This document shows positions 8,479-17,864 of a DNA stretch of 40,153 nt, one piece after another (positions within the stretch are counted from its first letter, which is position 1; the number at the start of each line of letters is the position of its first letter). This DNA is from Porphyromonadaceae bacterium H1. Its GTDB lineage: Bacteria > Bacteroidota > Bacteroidia > Bacteroidales > Paludibacteraceae. The stretch spans positions 1 through 40,153 of the forward strand of contig BDEJ01000046.1 in assembly GCA_001653155.1 (NCBI GenBank), given 5' to 3'. The position numbers were made by a program, and so were the translations under genes. The notes under the pieces are model-generated. The model was not told where the DNA came from, ran no database searches, and saw only the letters and a program-made list of their open reading frames with translations.

Positions 8479-8518
8479 ATAGAAGCTCTCGGAAGCTTCT
8501 GCTGCATGCTTTTTTTCA

Positions 8519-8526
8519 TTATCTTT
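8519..8526 (+). promoter_or_regulatory. -7 promoter box for the second CPBP gene
   Basis: TATCTTTG matches TAnnTTTG and lies 46 bases before ATG 8573, just after the RRM terminator. Confidence 0.6.
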
Positions 8527-8572
8527 GCAACGCTGCTTTTCATCACTCGCAGCCTCTCCATTTACACAGGAT

Positions 8573-9490
8573 ATGAAGCAACTCCAATACGGTCTTAAAG
8601 GCATTTTTGAAAACAGTTCTGCCTGGCTGAAGCTTATGCTGCTTATCGGCCTGTGTATTGTAAGCGGCTCTTTCTTCATGCTGCTGGCCTTGCTCTTCCT
8701 TCAACCCGATGTGTCGAGTACGGAAAGCTTACGGACTCTGCAAGCTTTGCAAAGTTTTGCTATCTTCGTACTGCCGTCTTTTTTCTTTGCCTGGCTCTGT
8801 AATTCCGATAGTCTCTCATACTTGTATGTGAAAAAAGGGAGGACACAACCCATGGACTACCTCTACATCTTGTTGTTGACTTTTGCCGCAATCCCTTTTG
8901 TAAACCTGCTGAGCGATATCAACCAGCAAATGCAACTCCCCGAATACCTCGCAGGCCTTGAGGTTTGGATGCAAAAACTCGAAAAGCAAGCAGAAGAATT
9001 AAGTACGAAGCTTCTGCAGGCTGAAACGGGATTGTTGCTGCTTGCCAACCTGCTGGTTCTGGCTCTGCTTCCGGCTATGGGCGAGGAATTGATTTTCCGC
9101 TCAAGCTTCTTCCGTATCTTCGCCTCCTTGCGCAACAAACACCTGCTGGTTTGGCTCGGCGCTTTAATATTCAGTGCTATACACTTTCAATTTTATGGTT
9201 TCTTACCGAGGTTTCTATTGGGAGCTGTTTTGGGTTATCTTTTACTGCATAGCGGAAGTATTTATCCGGCTGTAGCGGCTCACTTCTTTAATAACGCGAC
9301 CATTGTTTTTTTCAGCTACTTGAAGTATACAACAAGTTTAAATATCGATGTCGAACACATAGGAAGCGCTTCGGAATGGCCTCTGGCCTTGATTTCGGGA
9401 CTGAGCATCCCAGTTTTACTCCTGTTTCTGAAAAGAAAATGGCAAGCACGCCCTCTTCGAGATCAGGATAAGAATCCGGCTTTACAATAA
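8573..9490 (+). CDS. CPBP-family intramembrane protease
   Basis: This 305-aa polytopic membrane protein carries the CPBP motifs GEELIFRS (EExxxR), FSAIHFQFYG (His) and AHFFNNA (HxxxN) in its C-terminal half. A long charged segment between the early helices and the catalytic core is probably periplasmic. ATG 8573 is preferred to earlier in-frame non-ATG codons because it follows the promoter box by a normal distance and opens MKQLQYG. Within Bacteroidales this gene is a common housekeeping neighbour; its substrate is unknown. It shares only the family motifs with the CPBP protein at 6910. Confidence 0.9.
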   Translation: MKQLQYGLKGIFENSSAWLKLMLLIGLCIVSGSFFMLLALLFLQPDVSSTESLRTLQALQSFAIFVLPSFFFAWLCNSDSLSYLYVKKGRTQPMDYLYILLLTFAAIPFVNLLSDINQQMQLPEYLAGLEVWMQKLEKQAEELSTKLLQAETGLLLLANLLVLALLPAMGEELIFRSSFFRIFASLRNKHLLVWLGALIFSAIHFQFYGFLPRFLLGAVLGYLLLHSGSIYPAVAAHFFNNATIVFFSYLKYTTSLNIDVEHIGSASEWPLALISGLSIPVLLLFLKRKWQARPLRDQDKNPALQ

Positions 9491-9622
9491 AACAGCTTTT
9501 TATCTGTTTTTAATAGGGTGTTGTTGCAACAAGAGAGTAGGGAAGAAGAGGGAATAAATAAAAAGAATGAAATAATAACAGACTCCAAAAGAAGTCGAGA
9601 ATTAAATCTATAAGACTTTGTT

Positions 9623-12600
9623 TTGAAAAAATATATTTTACACGGTATTTCGATAGTTTGTATGCTTTCTTTCCTCTGGGCGTGCTCCACGAAAAAGAAT
9701 ACATGGCTATCGCGTAACTACCACGCTGCCACAACACGTTACAACATCTACTTCAACGGTCAACAAAGCTACGAAGAAGGGATGCGCCAAATAGTCGAAT
9801 CTGCGGAGGACGATTATTCGGATTTTATAAATATGTATCCCATCAGCAGCAGTCAAGGTACTTCGTCCGGAGGGGGCAGCATGGAAAAAGCCATGGAAAA
9901 GGCTCGTAAAGCCATCAAGCTTCACTCCATTAAGAAAAAGCCTCGAAAAAATCTCAAAAAGTGGAAAAACCCTAAATACAGAAGTTTTTACGAGCAGCAG
10001 GAGTTCAACCCTGTGCTGAAAGAAGCTTGGATGCTTTTGGCGCAAGCTGAATTTCATAAAGGAGACTTTCTGGGCTCGACAGGAACTTTTTCCTACATCT
10101 CCAAACACTATGCCTACGATACCGACATGGTTATACAGTGTCAGCTTTGGACGGCACGCGCTTATACCGAAATGGGCTGGCTCTACGAAGCGGAAGAAGT
10201 GCTCTCTAAAATAAACCCCGACCATATCAGTCGTAAGAATACAGGCTTATTTGCTTCAATAAAGGCGAACTGGTTGATGAAGAGCAAACGCTACGAAGAA
10301 GCTATACCTTTTTTGGAATTAGCCGTATCGAAAGAAAAAGACAAAAGACAGCTCTTGCGTTTCAATTACATACTGGCACAACTTTATCAACATAAAGGGA
10401 ATAACGCAAAAGCCTATGAATACTACAGCCGGGTCATCCGTAAAAATCCTCCTTATCTGCTCGACTTCAATGCACGCATGAACCGCATACGTTGTAACGA
10501 AGACAACCTCAGCGCCGTACGCAAAGAGCTCAACCGGATGATTCGTAACTCGAACAACAAAAACTACCTCGACCAGCTTTACCACGCTCTGGGAAATACC
10601 TATTTGCAAGAAAAAGATACCGTTACCGCCATTACATACTACGTAACGGCAGCCGATACCAGCGCCCGATCCGGAATTGAAAAAGCACTCGTGCTTCTTA
10701 CTCTGGGAGACTTGTATTATGAGCAAAAAAACTACACACCGGCTCATGCCGCTTACGAACAAAGCGTAAGCATACTGCCTAATACCCACGATGAGTATGC
10801 ACGAGTAAGCCGCCTCTCCGAAACCCTCGGCGAATTGGTTGCACAACAGGAAATCGTCGTTTTACAAGACAGCCTACTGCATCTATCCGAACTATCGAGG
10901 CAAGAGCAACTGGAAGTCGTTAATAAAATAATAGAGCGTGTCGTTGCCGAAGAGAAAGCCGCCGAAGAACGCGCCGAAAGAGAAAAGCTGATTCGTGAAA
11001 ACGAAAGCACAAGCGACGATTTGCTTCCTTTGGGGATGACACAATCAAGCAGCGACTGGTACTTTTACAACCGGCAGTTAATCCTGGCCGGACAACGGGA
11101 ATTCCAACGTCGGTGGGGACGCCGGAAGCTGGAAGACAATTGGAGGCGGAGCAATAAATCAACCTCCTTTGCGAATACCTTTTATGAAGAAGAAAAAGCC
11201 GTAGGAGGAGAGGAGGAAAGTGAAAATAGAGCCGAAAACTCCAAGGATAGCATTTCGAATACAACTACAGACAATAAAAAACCGGAATTTTACCTCAGTC
11301 AAATACCCAACAACCCCGAGCAAAAAAAATCAGCTCTAAGTGAGTTAGCCACAGCACTCTTTCAAATGGGACTGATATACAAAGATAAGATCGAAGATTT
11401 TCCAATGGCCGAAAAGACTTTTGAAGATTTCGTTCTACGCTTCAAATCCGATGAACGAGTGCCCGATGCTTATTTCCAACAATACATTATGTGTACCCGA
11501 AAGAAGGATAAAGTTTGCGCAGAAAGTTACCGTTCGAAACTAACCTCGCAATATCCTCAAAGTAAGTACGCACAAATACTGGTACACGACGATTACGCCG
11601 AACGCTTCCGTAAGATGCTTGACGAGCAGGACTCGATATACGGCGCAAGTTACCGGGCCTATTCCGGAAACGACTTTGCTAAGGTCTTTGAAAATACGGA
11701 TTATATGCGTAAGAACTATCCACTGTCCACACTGATGCCGAAGTTCCTCTTTCTGGAGGCGCTCAGTATCGGAAAAACCGGATCGGCCGAAGGTTTCGAT
11801 ACAAAACTTTCGGAACTTTTGGAGGCTTATCCGGAAAGCGATGTCAGTGCTATGGCTAAGGATCTGATAGCACTCATCCGACAAGGCCAAGAGGCACAAA
11901 GCGGAACTTCGCATGCTTCACTCCTCGCACGTCGAGAGGGGAATGGCACAAGTCGTCCTCAAAATGAAGACGGTAATCAAAGCCATACTTTCTCCGAAGA
12001 GAAACAAGGCAAGCATCGCCTTATCCTATTAACACAAGCAGGAGTAGAAGATTTCCACCGCTTAACCTACCAGCTGGCCTCCTATAACTTCTCGCGTTTT
12101 ATGATAAAAGAGTTCGACCTCCAGCAAAGCCGACTCGATAGCCTTCAAAGAATCCTCTCAGTAACCGGTTTCGAATCTTTTGAGGAAGCCGGATGGTACA
12201 ACAACTCCTTGAGGAAAGACCCTTTCATGCAAGAGGCTCTCAAGCACATGCAAGTGGAAAGCTTGATTATCTCGGAAGAGAATTTTGCTTTACTCCGAAA
12301 TGGAGCAACACTGAGGGAATACCGAAACTTTATCGGCACGCAAGCGACTCAAGTAGAAAAAGAAACAATGCCGAAAAAAACAAAAACTGAAAAGCGTGTA
12401 GATATTCGTACTATTGAGTTACCCGCTGTAAGTCAAGATAAAAAGGTGGAAGCAGTACAAACAGAAAAAGACTCCGTAAAGAAAGAAGAAAGCAGCGAAG
12501 CGCCTCTGCCGCCCGCACAAAGTATCGAAGAGCAGCCCCTCTTCAAGGGACTCTATGCCTATCAGCCCGAAGAGCCGCATCATATCGCCATATACATTCT

Positions 12601-12916
12601 CGCAGGCACAGTCGATACGGAAAAACTGCGATCGGCTTTCGAAGCCTATAACTCACAGCATTATAGCATGCTCAATCTCAGCTTTAGCTCCGAGACAGTA
12701 AACGGAAAGCAAATTTTACTTATCGGAAGTTTTCCCGGTGCCGATTTGGCCAAGTCTTACTTCTTAAGAATGATTAAGGAGAAAAGCCTGTTTACGGGAA
12801 TGAAGGGACTAAACTATCGAAATATACTGGGTACCCAGCGCAATCTCAACGTAATGATGCAGCAAAATGCCCTCAACAGCTATTTTGAATTCATGCGCGA
12901 GTACTACCTCAAGTAA
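9623..12916 (+). CDS. porW: PorW/SprE-like TPR lipoprotein of the type IX secretion system
   Basis: This 1097-aa lipoprotein has a signal peptide ending FLWAC with lipidation Cys21, followed by STKKNTWLSRNYHAATTRYN and YFNGQQSYEEG, the conserved N-terminal block of PorW/SprE. Many TPR-type helical pairs follow (about 90-450 and 560-740), then a low-complexity charged linker, and a C-terminal repeat-containing domain with GLYAYQPEEPHHIAIYIL. PorW links the PorKN ring to the T9SS translocon in Porphyromonas, and SprE is needed for gliding in Flavobacterium. The start is TTG 9623, because only this start gives a complete signal peptide; the next ATG would cut the hydrophobic core. It is transcribed alone with a strong terminator downstream. 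Confidence 0.85.
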   Translation: MKKYILHGISIVCMLSFLWACSTKKNTWLSRNYHAATTRYNIYFNGQQSYEEGMRQIVESAEDDYSDFINMYPISSSQGTSSGGGSMEKAMEKARKAIKLHSIKKKPRKNLKKWKNPKYRSFYEQQEFNPVLKEAWMLLAQAEFHKGDFLGSTGTFSYISKHYAYDTDMVIQCQLWTARAYTEMGWLYEAEEVLSKINPDHISRKNTGLFASIKANWLMKSKRYEEAIPFLELAVSKEKDKRQLLRFNYILAQLYQHKGNNAKAYEYYSRVIRKNPPYLLDFNARMNRIRCNEDNLSAVRKELNRMIRNSNNKNYLDQLYHALGNTYLQEKDTVTAITYYVTAADTSARSGIEKALVLLTLGDLYYEQKNYTPAHAAYEQSVSILPNTHDEYARVSRLSETLGELVAQQEIVVLQDSLLHLSELSRQEQLEVVNKIIERVVAEEKAAEERAEREKLIRENESTSDDLLPLGMTQSSSDWYFYNRQLILAGQREFQRRWGRRKLEDNWRRSNKSTSFANTFYEEEKAVGGEEESENRAENSKDSISNTTTDNKKPEFYLSQIPNNPEQKKSALSELATALFQMGLIYKDKIEDFPMAEKTFEDFVLRFKSDERVPDAYFQQYIMCTRKKDKVCAESYRSKLTSQYPQSKYAQILVHDDYAERFRKMLDEQDSIYGASYRAYSGNDFAKVFENTDYMRKNYPLSTLMPKFLFLEALSIGKTGSAEGFDTKLSELLEAYPESDVSAMAKDLIALIRQGQEAQSGTSHASLLARREGNGTSRPQNEDGNQSHTFSEEKQGKHRLILLTQAGVEDFHRLTYQLASYNFSRFMIKEFDLQQSRLDSLQRILSVTGFESFEEAGWYNNSLRKDPFMQEALKHMQVESLIISEENFALLRNGATLREYRNFIGTQATQVEKETMPKKTKTEKRVDIRTIELPAVSQDKKVEAVQTEKDSVKKEESSEAPLPPAQSIEEQPLFKGLYAYQPEEPHHIAIYILAGTVDTEKLRSAFEAYNSQHYSMLNLSFSSETVNGKQILLIGSFPGADLAKSYFLRMIKEKSLFTGMKGLNYRNILGTQRNLNVMMQQNALNSYFEFMREYYLK

Positions 12917-13030
12917 ACCCGGAATCAACGTCAGGACAAGACAGTCATCCATTTTTCTTCATAAAGAAAGTCGGAGTTGCTGTGCGTATATTTCGATTTC
13001 TCGTTTTGCGGCAAGTAATTCTTTCTACAA

Positions 13031-13073
13031 AAAAGTAAGGGCAGAGAGTTTTTCTCTGCCCTTACTTTTTTAA
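13031..13073. terminator. Bidirectional rho-independent terminator between convergent genes
   Basis: A perfect 19-bp stem, AAAAAAGTAAGGGCAGAGA (13031-13049) with its complement at 13055-13073, encloses a 5-base loop. It separates porW (+) from manA (-). Confidence 0.9.
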
Positions 13074-13087
13074 GTTATTCTTTTTCT

Positions 13088-14074
13088 CTATTTTACATAT
13101 ACCTCCAACAAGGATGCTTGCCCCGATAACGGAGTTAGTTTCACACCGTGCAAGGCAGCTGGAAGAAGTAGGGTATCTCCCTTTGTAACACTTTCCGTTC
13201 CGGAAGGACTTTCAATTGTAAAATCGCCATCAAGACACATATAAGCCACAAAAGAATCGATATGCGAGTAATCGCGCTGCAATTCCCGATCGAAACGCAA
13301 CAGTCCGGTGGTGAAAAACTCGCAGTCCACGAGAGGAGTCTCTTCGTTTAACCGCGCTTTGTATTGGGTTTTGGGATTCGGAGAAGCTCCAAAGTAAATA
13401 ACATCCAGGGCCTCTTCGGTATGCAAATCGCGTTCCTGCCCCTTGTCGTCCTTGCGTTCGTAATCGTAGATACGGTAAGTGATGTCGCTACTTTCCTGTA
13501 TCTCAGCCACTACGACACCTTTTCCGATGGCATGCACCAAGCCGGCGGGTATGAAAAACACATCACCCTGTTTTACCGGCACTTTCTGAAGCAAGTCTTC
13601 CAATTTCCCTTCAGCCAAGGCTCGAAGATAGTTTTCCCGGCTACATGCTTCTTTGAATCCGATGGTGAGCGCTCCATCCGGATCGGCCTCGAGCACATAC
13701 CACATCTCCGTTTTTCCAAAAGAATTATGACGTTTGCCTGCCACTTCATCGTTGGGATGTACCTGAATGGAAAGGTCGTCGTTGGCATCAATTAACTTGA
13801 ATAGCAAGGGAAAGGAATTTCCGAATTTTTTATACAGCCTCTCACCTACAAGAGCTGCCTTATGTGTTTCGATAAGTGCTCGCAGGTTCTTTCCTTTCAA
13901 AGGCCCATTAGTAACTACCGATTCATCACCGGGATAACCCGAAAGCTCCCAGCTCTCACCTAATTGTTCTGACTGCGTATTGCGGCCGTAGCTGTTTTTA
14001 AGTTTACTTCCTCCCCAAATTTTATCTTTCAGAATGGGAGCAAATTTTAACGGATAGAGGAGCTGTTCGTTCAT
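13088..14074 (-). CDS. manA: Mannose-6-phosphate isomerase, cupin type
   Basis: This 328-aa enzyme interconverts mannose-6-phosphate and fructose-6-phosphate, feeding GDP-mannose and glycan synthesis. The metal-binding block LSIQVHPNDEVAG and KTEMWYVLEA identify a type I PMI of the short Bacillus/Bacteroidetes form. A longer reading to 14128 exists, but ATG 14074 (MNEQLLYPLKF) is preferred because it overlaps the galE stop as ATGA, which is typical translational coupling, and residues before it lie in the galE frame. It is the last gene of the nucleotidyltransferase-galE-manA operon. Confidence 0.92.
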   Translation of the reverse strand: MNEQLLYPLKFAPILKDKIWGGSKLKNSYGRNTQSEQLGESWELSGYPGDESVVTNGPLKGKNLRALIETHKAALVGERLYKKFGNSFPLLFKLIDANDDLSIQVHPNDEVAGKRHNSFGKTEMWYVLEADPDGALTIGFKEACSRENYLRALAEGKLEDLLQKVPVKQGDVFFIPAGLVHAIGKGVVVAEIQESSDITYRIYDYERKDDKGQERDLHTEEALDVIYFGASPNPKTQYKARLNEETPLVDCEFFTTGLLRFDRELQRDYSHIDSFVAYMCLDGDFTIESPSGTESVTKGDTLLLPAALHGVKLTPLSGQASLLEVYVK

Positions 14075-15117
14075 TGGTTTTCGTTTGTAGTGTTTCGCAT
14101 TTTTTCCAGATGTTTTTCCCAAGCCCACGCACTGCGTAAGGTTTCATCGAGTGTCTCGGTAGCCTTCCAGCCCAATACTTTATTGGCATACGAAGGGTCG
14201 GCCCAGACCTTTTCGATATCTCCCTCGCGACGGCCAACAATGCTGTAGGGGACTTTCACTTTATTCACCCGCTCGAAGTTACGGATAATCTCAAGCACGG
14301 ATAAGCCGACACCGGTACCTAAGTTGAAAGTTTCGAGCTGCTGCTCGCTCTTATCATCCAACATCCGTTTCACAGAGAATACGTGAGCTTTTGCCAAATC
14401 CACTACATGTATGTAGTCACGGATACAGGAACCATCGGGTGTGTTATAATCATTTCCAAATACTTTCAGTTCGCTGCGAATACCAATAGCCGTTTGCGTT
14501 ACAAAGGGCAGCAGATTGTTCGGAACTCCATTGGGCAATTCACCGATCTCAGCGGAAGCATGCGCTCCGATGGGATTGAAATAACGCAATATAATGCCTT
14601 GAAAACAAGGGTTCGCATGTACCGTATCACGGATTATTTCTTCAGCTATCTGTTTGGTATTACCGTAAGGCGATAGGGCGGGCTTTATTTCGGCAGATTC
14701 TGTTACCGGAAGTTGATCGGGCTGCCCATAAACAGTACACGAAGAGGAAAAAACCAGTTTTTTTATCTGGTGGATGGGCATCAACTGCAATAAATTGATA
14801 AGTGAAACCAAGTTATTCCGATAATAGAGTAGGGGTTTCTCTACCGATTCACCCACAGCTTTACTGGCAGCAAAGTGAATCACGGCATCGATACCCGTAT
14901 GCTTTTCAAAAGTTCTATCGAGGCTTACATAATCCGCACAATCCACGTTTTCGAAAGCCGGACGTATGCCCGTTATTTTCTCAATTCCGTTCAGTACATC
15001 AATATTCGAATTCGAGAGATTATCAACCACAACAACCTCATAACCCTCTTTCTGTAATTCAACCACCGTATGCGAACCGATATATCCTGTTCCACCGGTA
15101 ACTAAAATCTTTGCCAT
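14071..15117 (-). CDS. galE: UDP-glucose 4-epimerase
   Basis: This 348-aa SDR-family enzyme interconverts UDP-glucose and UDP-galactose. It shows the NAD-binding Rossmann motif GGTGYIG (8-14), the SSSCTVYG strand with the catalytic Ser/Thr, the catalytic YxxxK in SPYGNTK, and the late VGRREGDIEKVWADP segment that binds the nucleotide sugar. It is full length. It lies 12 bases downstream of the nucleotidyltransferase and overlaps manA by 4 bases, so the three form one sugar-nucleotide operon, probably for LPS or glycoprotein glycans. Confidence 0.95.
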   Translation of the reverse strand: MAKILVTGGTGYIGSHTVVELQKEGYEVVVVDNLSNSNIDVLNGIEKITGIRPAFENVDCADYVSLDRTFEKHTGIDAVIHFAASKAVGESVEKPLLYYRNNLVSLINLLQLMPIHQIKKLVFSSSCTVYGQPDQLPVTESAEIKPALSPYGNTKQIAEEIIRDTVHANPCFQGIILRYFNPIGAHASAEIGELPNGVPNNLLPFVTQTAIGIRSELKVFGNDYNTPDGSCIRDYIHVVDLAKAHVFSVKRMLDDKSEQQLETFNLGTGVGLSVLEIIRNFERVNKVKVPYSIVGRREGDIEKVWADPSYANKVLGWKATETLDETLRSAWAWEKHLEKMRNTTNENQ

Positions 15118-15129
15118 ATTTTTCTTCTT

Positions 15130-16035
15130 TTACTTGAACAACTTTTCAGGATATACTTTCCGGCGCACCAGCTCATTGATTTTCAATACTACTTGTGGGC
15201 GATCTTCGGCATAAGTTACACCAAACCATTTCGAAGGCGTATCCAAGACCTTGCAACTAACCTTACCCAAGGTTATCAACTCGTTTACGGTCAACGGTAT
15301 GTAGAACTCCGACTTCAACTCCTGTCCGTGTTTCGATAAAAAATTCTCGAACGACTTCAGCGAGTAATCAAAATAATCGGGCGTAAAACCCCACATATTC
15401 ATCGAAACCGGCGTATCAAAACCGATGGACACCTCGTCGCCCTTCTCATCGAGATAGATAATGGAGCCTCCTTTTTCTTCAATGTGCGTACGCTCTACTA
15501 CGTTTTTCAGATAGTGATCGTGATCAACCACACAAACACCCCGGCTGACCGCTCCACTCTCGGATAAGGTGTTGCCGACCCGGTAGCCCACCATGCAATA
15601 TTTATTTTTCTCTCCGGCAACAGATTGGAGGAACTCGGCCAGCACCACAAAGGACTCCTGACCGTAAAAATCATCGGCATTAATAACGGCAAAGGGCTCA
15701 CGAATCGCATCACGCCCCATCAACACGGCATGATTGGTACCCCAAGGTTTTTCGCGTTCAGGATTGTAATTACAGCCTTCAGGGATCTTATTCACATCTT
15801 GGAATACAATATCAACATCTATCAATCCCTTGTATTTGTTTACCACAATCTCTCTGAAGTCTTTCTCGAAGCTGGCGCGTATCACAAATACAACCTTCCC
15901 GAAACCGGCTCGTATGGCATCATAAATTGAGTAATCCATAATGGTTTCACCTCCGGGTCCCAATCCGTCCAATTGTTTCAGACCTCCGTATCGGCTTCCC
16001 ATACCTGCCGCTAATACAAATAATGTAGGTTTCAT
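15130..16035 (-). CDS. Sugar-phosphate nucleotidyltransferase (NTP-transferase family)
   Basis: This 301-aa protein opens with VLAAGMGSRYGGLKQLDGLG, the nucleotide-binding signature of sugar-1-phosphate nucleotidyltransferases, and has the product-site Asp pattern VINADDFYG. It probably makes UDP- or dTDP-hexose from hexose-1-phosphate. Its place upstream of galE suggests UDP-glucose supply, but the sugar specificity cannot be read from the sequence. A good promoter box precedes it at 16114-16121. Confidence 0.85.
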   Translation of the reverse strand: MKPTLFVLAAGMGSRYGGLKQLDGLGPGGETIMDYSIYDAIRAGFGKVVFVIRASFEKDFREIVVNKYKGLIDVDIVFQDVNKIPEGCNYNPEREKPWGTNHAVLMGRDAIREPFAVINADDFYGQESFVVLAEFLQSVAGEKNKYCMVGYRVGNTLSESGAVSRGVCVVDHDHYLKNVVERTHIEEKGGSIIYLDEKGDEVSIGFDTPVSMNMWGFTPDYFDYSLKSFENFLSKHGQELKSEFYIPLTVNELITLGKVSCKVLDTPSKWFGVTYAEDRPQVVLKINELVRRKVYPEKLFK

Positions 16036-16113
16036 TTAGTCTATATTTCTTGTTGTAATATATTTTGTCGGGCTGTCCGGTCAATCGTCCGGGGTCAAAG
16101 CCCTAACAAGGTG

Positions 16114-16121
16114 CAAATTTA
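16114..16121 (-). promoter_or_regulatory. -7 promoter box of the nucleotidyltransferase-galE-manA operon
   Basis: On the minus strand TAAATTTG matches TAnnTTTG, and a TTTTTC tract lies about 19 bases upstream. The leader would be about 75 bases. Confidence 0.6.
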
Positions 16122-16191
16122 ACCATTTGTTTTGAATTATAGAAAAACAGATTGAGTTCTTCAAAACCGATCAGCCTTAAAACAAGGCAAT

Positions 16192-16219
16192 AAAAAAGAG
16201 CATCCGAAAACGGATACTC
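16192..16219 (-). terminator. Terminator of the small exported protein gene
   Basis: GAGTATCCG pairs with CGGATGCTC (one G-T pair) around TTTT, followed on the minus strand by TTTTTTA. It lies 28 bases past the stop at 16247. Confidence 0.8.
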
Positions 16220-16246
16220 CTTCTCAATCAAAACCACAATCAATTA

Positions 16247-16597
16247 TTATTCAGCAACATAAGCAGCCCCTTGGTTGTAAATGCTTAGATTCAACACAAC
16301 CAGGTACTTTTTATACTGTTCGGGGGTTAATATAGCCTTCATATTGGCCAGATTGAAACGGAGCGCCTTGTCTATCTCACCCGAATCATCCTTGGCCGTT
16401 TTCAACTTTTTCTCAGTAAGAGTAAACACATATTGCAAATTATCTTCCTGAGAATAGTTGGTTTGCAAATACTTCTTCATCGAATTCAATGTGCTTCGGT
16501 CATTCAACTTCGAAAACACATCGTAACTACCGGCTGCAAATGCAGGAGTCATCCACGCAAGAGCTACTGCAGCCACACATACTAATATTTTTTTCAT
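16247..16597 (-). CDS. Small exported protein of unknown function
   Basis: This 116-aa protein has a clear signal peptide, MKKILVCVAAVALAWMTPAFA, cleaved near Ala22-Gly23, and a mature part of about 94 residues that is helical and charged (KYLQTNYSQEDNLQYVF, LTPEQYKKYLVVLNLS). It lacks a lipobox and membrane anchor, so it is probably periplasmic. I do not recognise the family. The motif LTPEQYKKYLVVLN resembles small Spy/CpxP-like helical proteins only loosely. It is monocistronic, with its own good promoter and terminator. Confidence 0.75.
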   Translation of the reverse strand: MKKILVCVAAVALAWMTPAFAAGSYDVFSKLNDRSTLNSMKKYLQTNYSQEDNLQYVFTLTEKKLKTAKDDSGEIDKALRFNLANMKAILTPEQYKKYLVVLNLSIYNQGAAYVAE

Positions 16598-16740
16598 AAC
16601 TTAAACAATTAAAATAACACGTAATAATAACACAATCTTTGTATACCTTATAAAAACAAAACAAACAAAGAATCTCCGTGAAAATCTCATGGTATCTTTG
16701 TTTGTTATTTAAGGACAAATAGAATTCTAATTTGACGCTG

Positions 16741-16772
16741 CAAAGATACATGTTTTACAACATAAAAACAAA
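16741..16772 (-). promoter_or_regulatory. Complete Bacteroidetes promoter for the small exported protein
   Basis: The minus strand has TTTG (16769-16772), 20 bases, then TATCTTTG (16741-16748), an exact match to the -33/-7 architecture. The leader is about 135 bases and contains a 12-bp inverted repeat at 16660-16706. Confidence 0.8.
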
Positions 16773-16875
16773 ACTAAAGTGTTATTTTTTTTAACATTTT
16801 GATGTTTTTGATATATAAAACTCTGATAACAGGGCGGTTAGAACAAAAAAGAAATATTCGAAATACAGTATGTTA

Positions 16876-17331
16876 TCAGCCCAAAAGAGAGGCATGGGAG
16901 GGTATCTCAGGCAGAAAACGGTATCGCCCCGTAAGTTCATCCACACAGCAGGCATAGTGTTCGAGCCCATTACTGAGCATAAAATACCGAACTTTCAGCT
17001 GATAATTGTAAACGGCAACTTGGTCAAAAACTTCCTGTGAAATAGCAACATGCGGAGCTTTGAACTCCAAAATCAAACAGGCATTGGCGTTTTTGTCGAA
17101 CAATACGGCATCGCAACGTTTGGCCATTCCGTTCACCTTCAGGGCTTGCTCCACGGAGAAACGTGCCGCCGGATAAGCTTTTTCCTCCGTCAAAAAACGA
17201 AGAAAATTTTGGCGTACCCATTCCTCGGGAGTAAGAGCGACGTAACGCCTGCGATAGGTGTCGAAAATTAAAAAACCCTTGCTCGATCTTTTGACTCTGA
17301 AGTCGTATTGAGGAAGATTTAGTTGAAACAT
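16876..17331 (-). CDS. Stand-alone HSDR_N-type (PD-(D/E)XK) nuclease-fold protein
   Basis: This 151-aa protein matches the N-terminal nuclease fold of type I restriction R subunits (HSDR_N_2-like), which in Bacteroidetes is often encoded alone. The core is visible: CDAVLF with Asp74, then CLILEFKAP with Glu89 and Lys91. There is no helicase or motor domain, so it is not a working restriction subunit. In Bacteroidales it is often a near neighbour of holA and amn. Here those genes lie about 12 kb away across a GC-rich block, which suggests an insertion. Confidence 0.8.
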   Translation of the reverse strand: MFQLNLPQYDFRVKRSSKGFLIFDTYRRRYVALTPEEWVRQNFLRFLTEEKAYPAARFSVEQALKVNGMAKRCDAVLFDKNANACLILEFKAPHVAISQEVFDQVAVYNYQLKVRYFMLSNGLEHYACCVDELTGRYRFLPEIPSHASLLG

Positions 17332-17864
17332 TTTTCCTTCCTTTGCCTTACTGTATGCATTTTTTTCAAAAATCTACCCCCAAGGTTCAAGAAAAGGCGA
17401 AATAGCGTGAATGATTTGTGAGTCAGTCGGTTCTGATTTTGGAGCCTTTCGGTGCAAAACCTCGAAAAGACGGGGTTATATAGCAACTTCGGACAGAGCA
17501 GCCTTACCAAAACATCACCGCCTCCTTTGCAAGTGAGGATTAGGAAATGCGGTAACGAACAGCGCAAAATCCGATTTGAACTTCAGGGATTACCTCCTGC
17601 AAAGGTACTTCGATGAAAGGAAACCGGCAAATAAATTGCGGATTGTTTCTTTACCATTGAACGACAATGTTTTGCATAGCAACAAATAAGCTGACAATGA
17701 ATCGTTTTGTAAACCGTAAAAAGTCAGAGTTATGCGTAAGTATGTTTAAGGCTCCGTTCTAGCTCAAAAAGAACGCACCCAAGAAGCATGCTTCCGTTCC
17801 CATGATGTTGTCGTATCAGCATTGACGGCACCATTGCCAAATACAAGGAAAGGTATCTTGGCTC
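17332..17864. other. Intergenic region, 533 bases, with a minus-strand promoter box
   Basis: No convincing gene. On the minus strand TACCTTTG at 17600-17607 matches TAnnTTTG and could drive the HSDR_N-type gene with a long leader of about 260 bases. Base composition shifts toward higher GC near 17800. Confidence 0.45.

Noticed and set aside
17319-17567. 82-codon minus-strand frame upstream of the HSDR_N-type gene
   Set aside because: No recognisable motif, Cys/Leu-rich composition and overlap with the likely leader.
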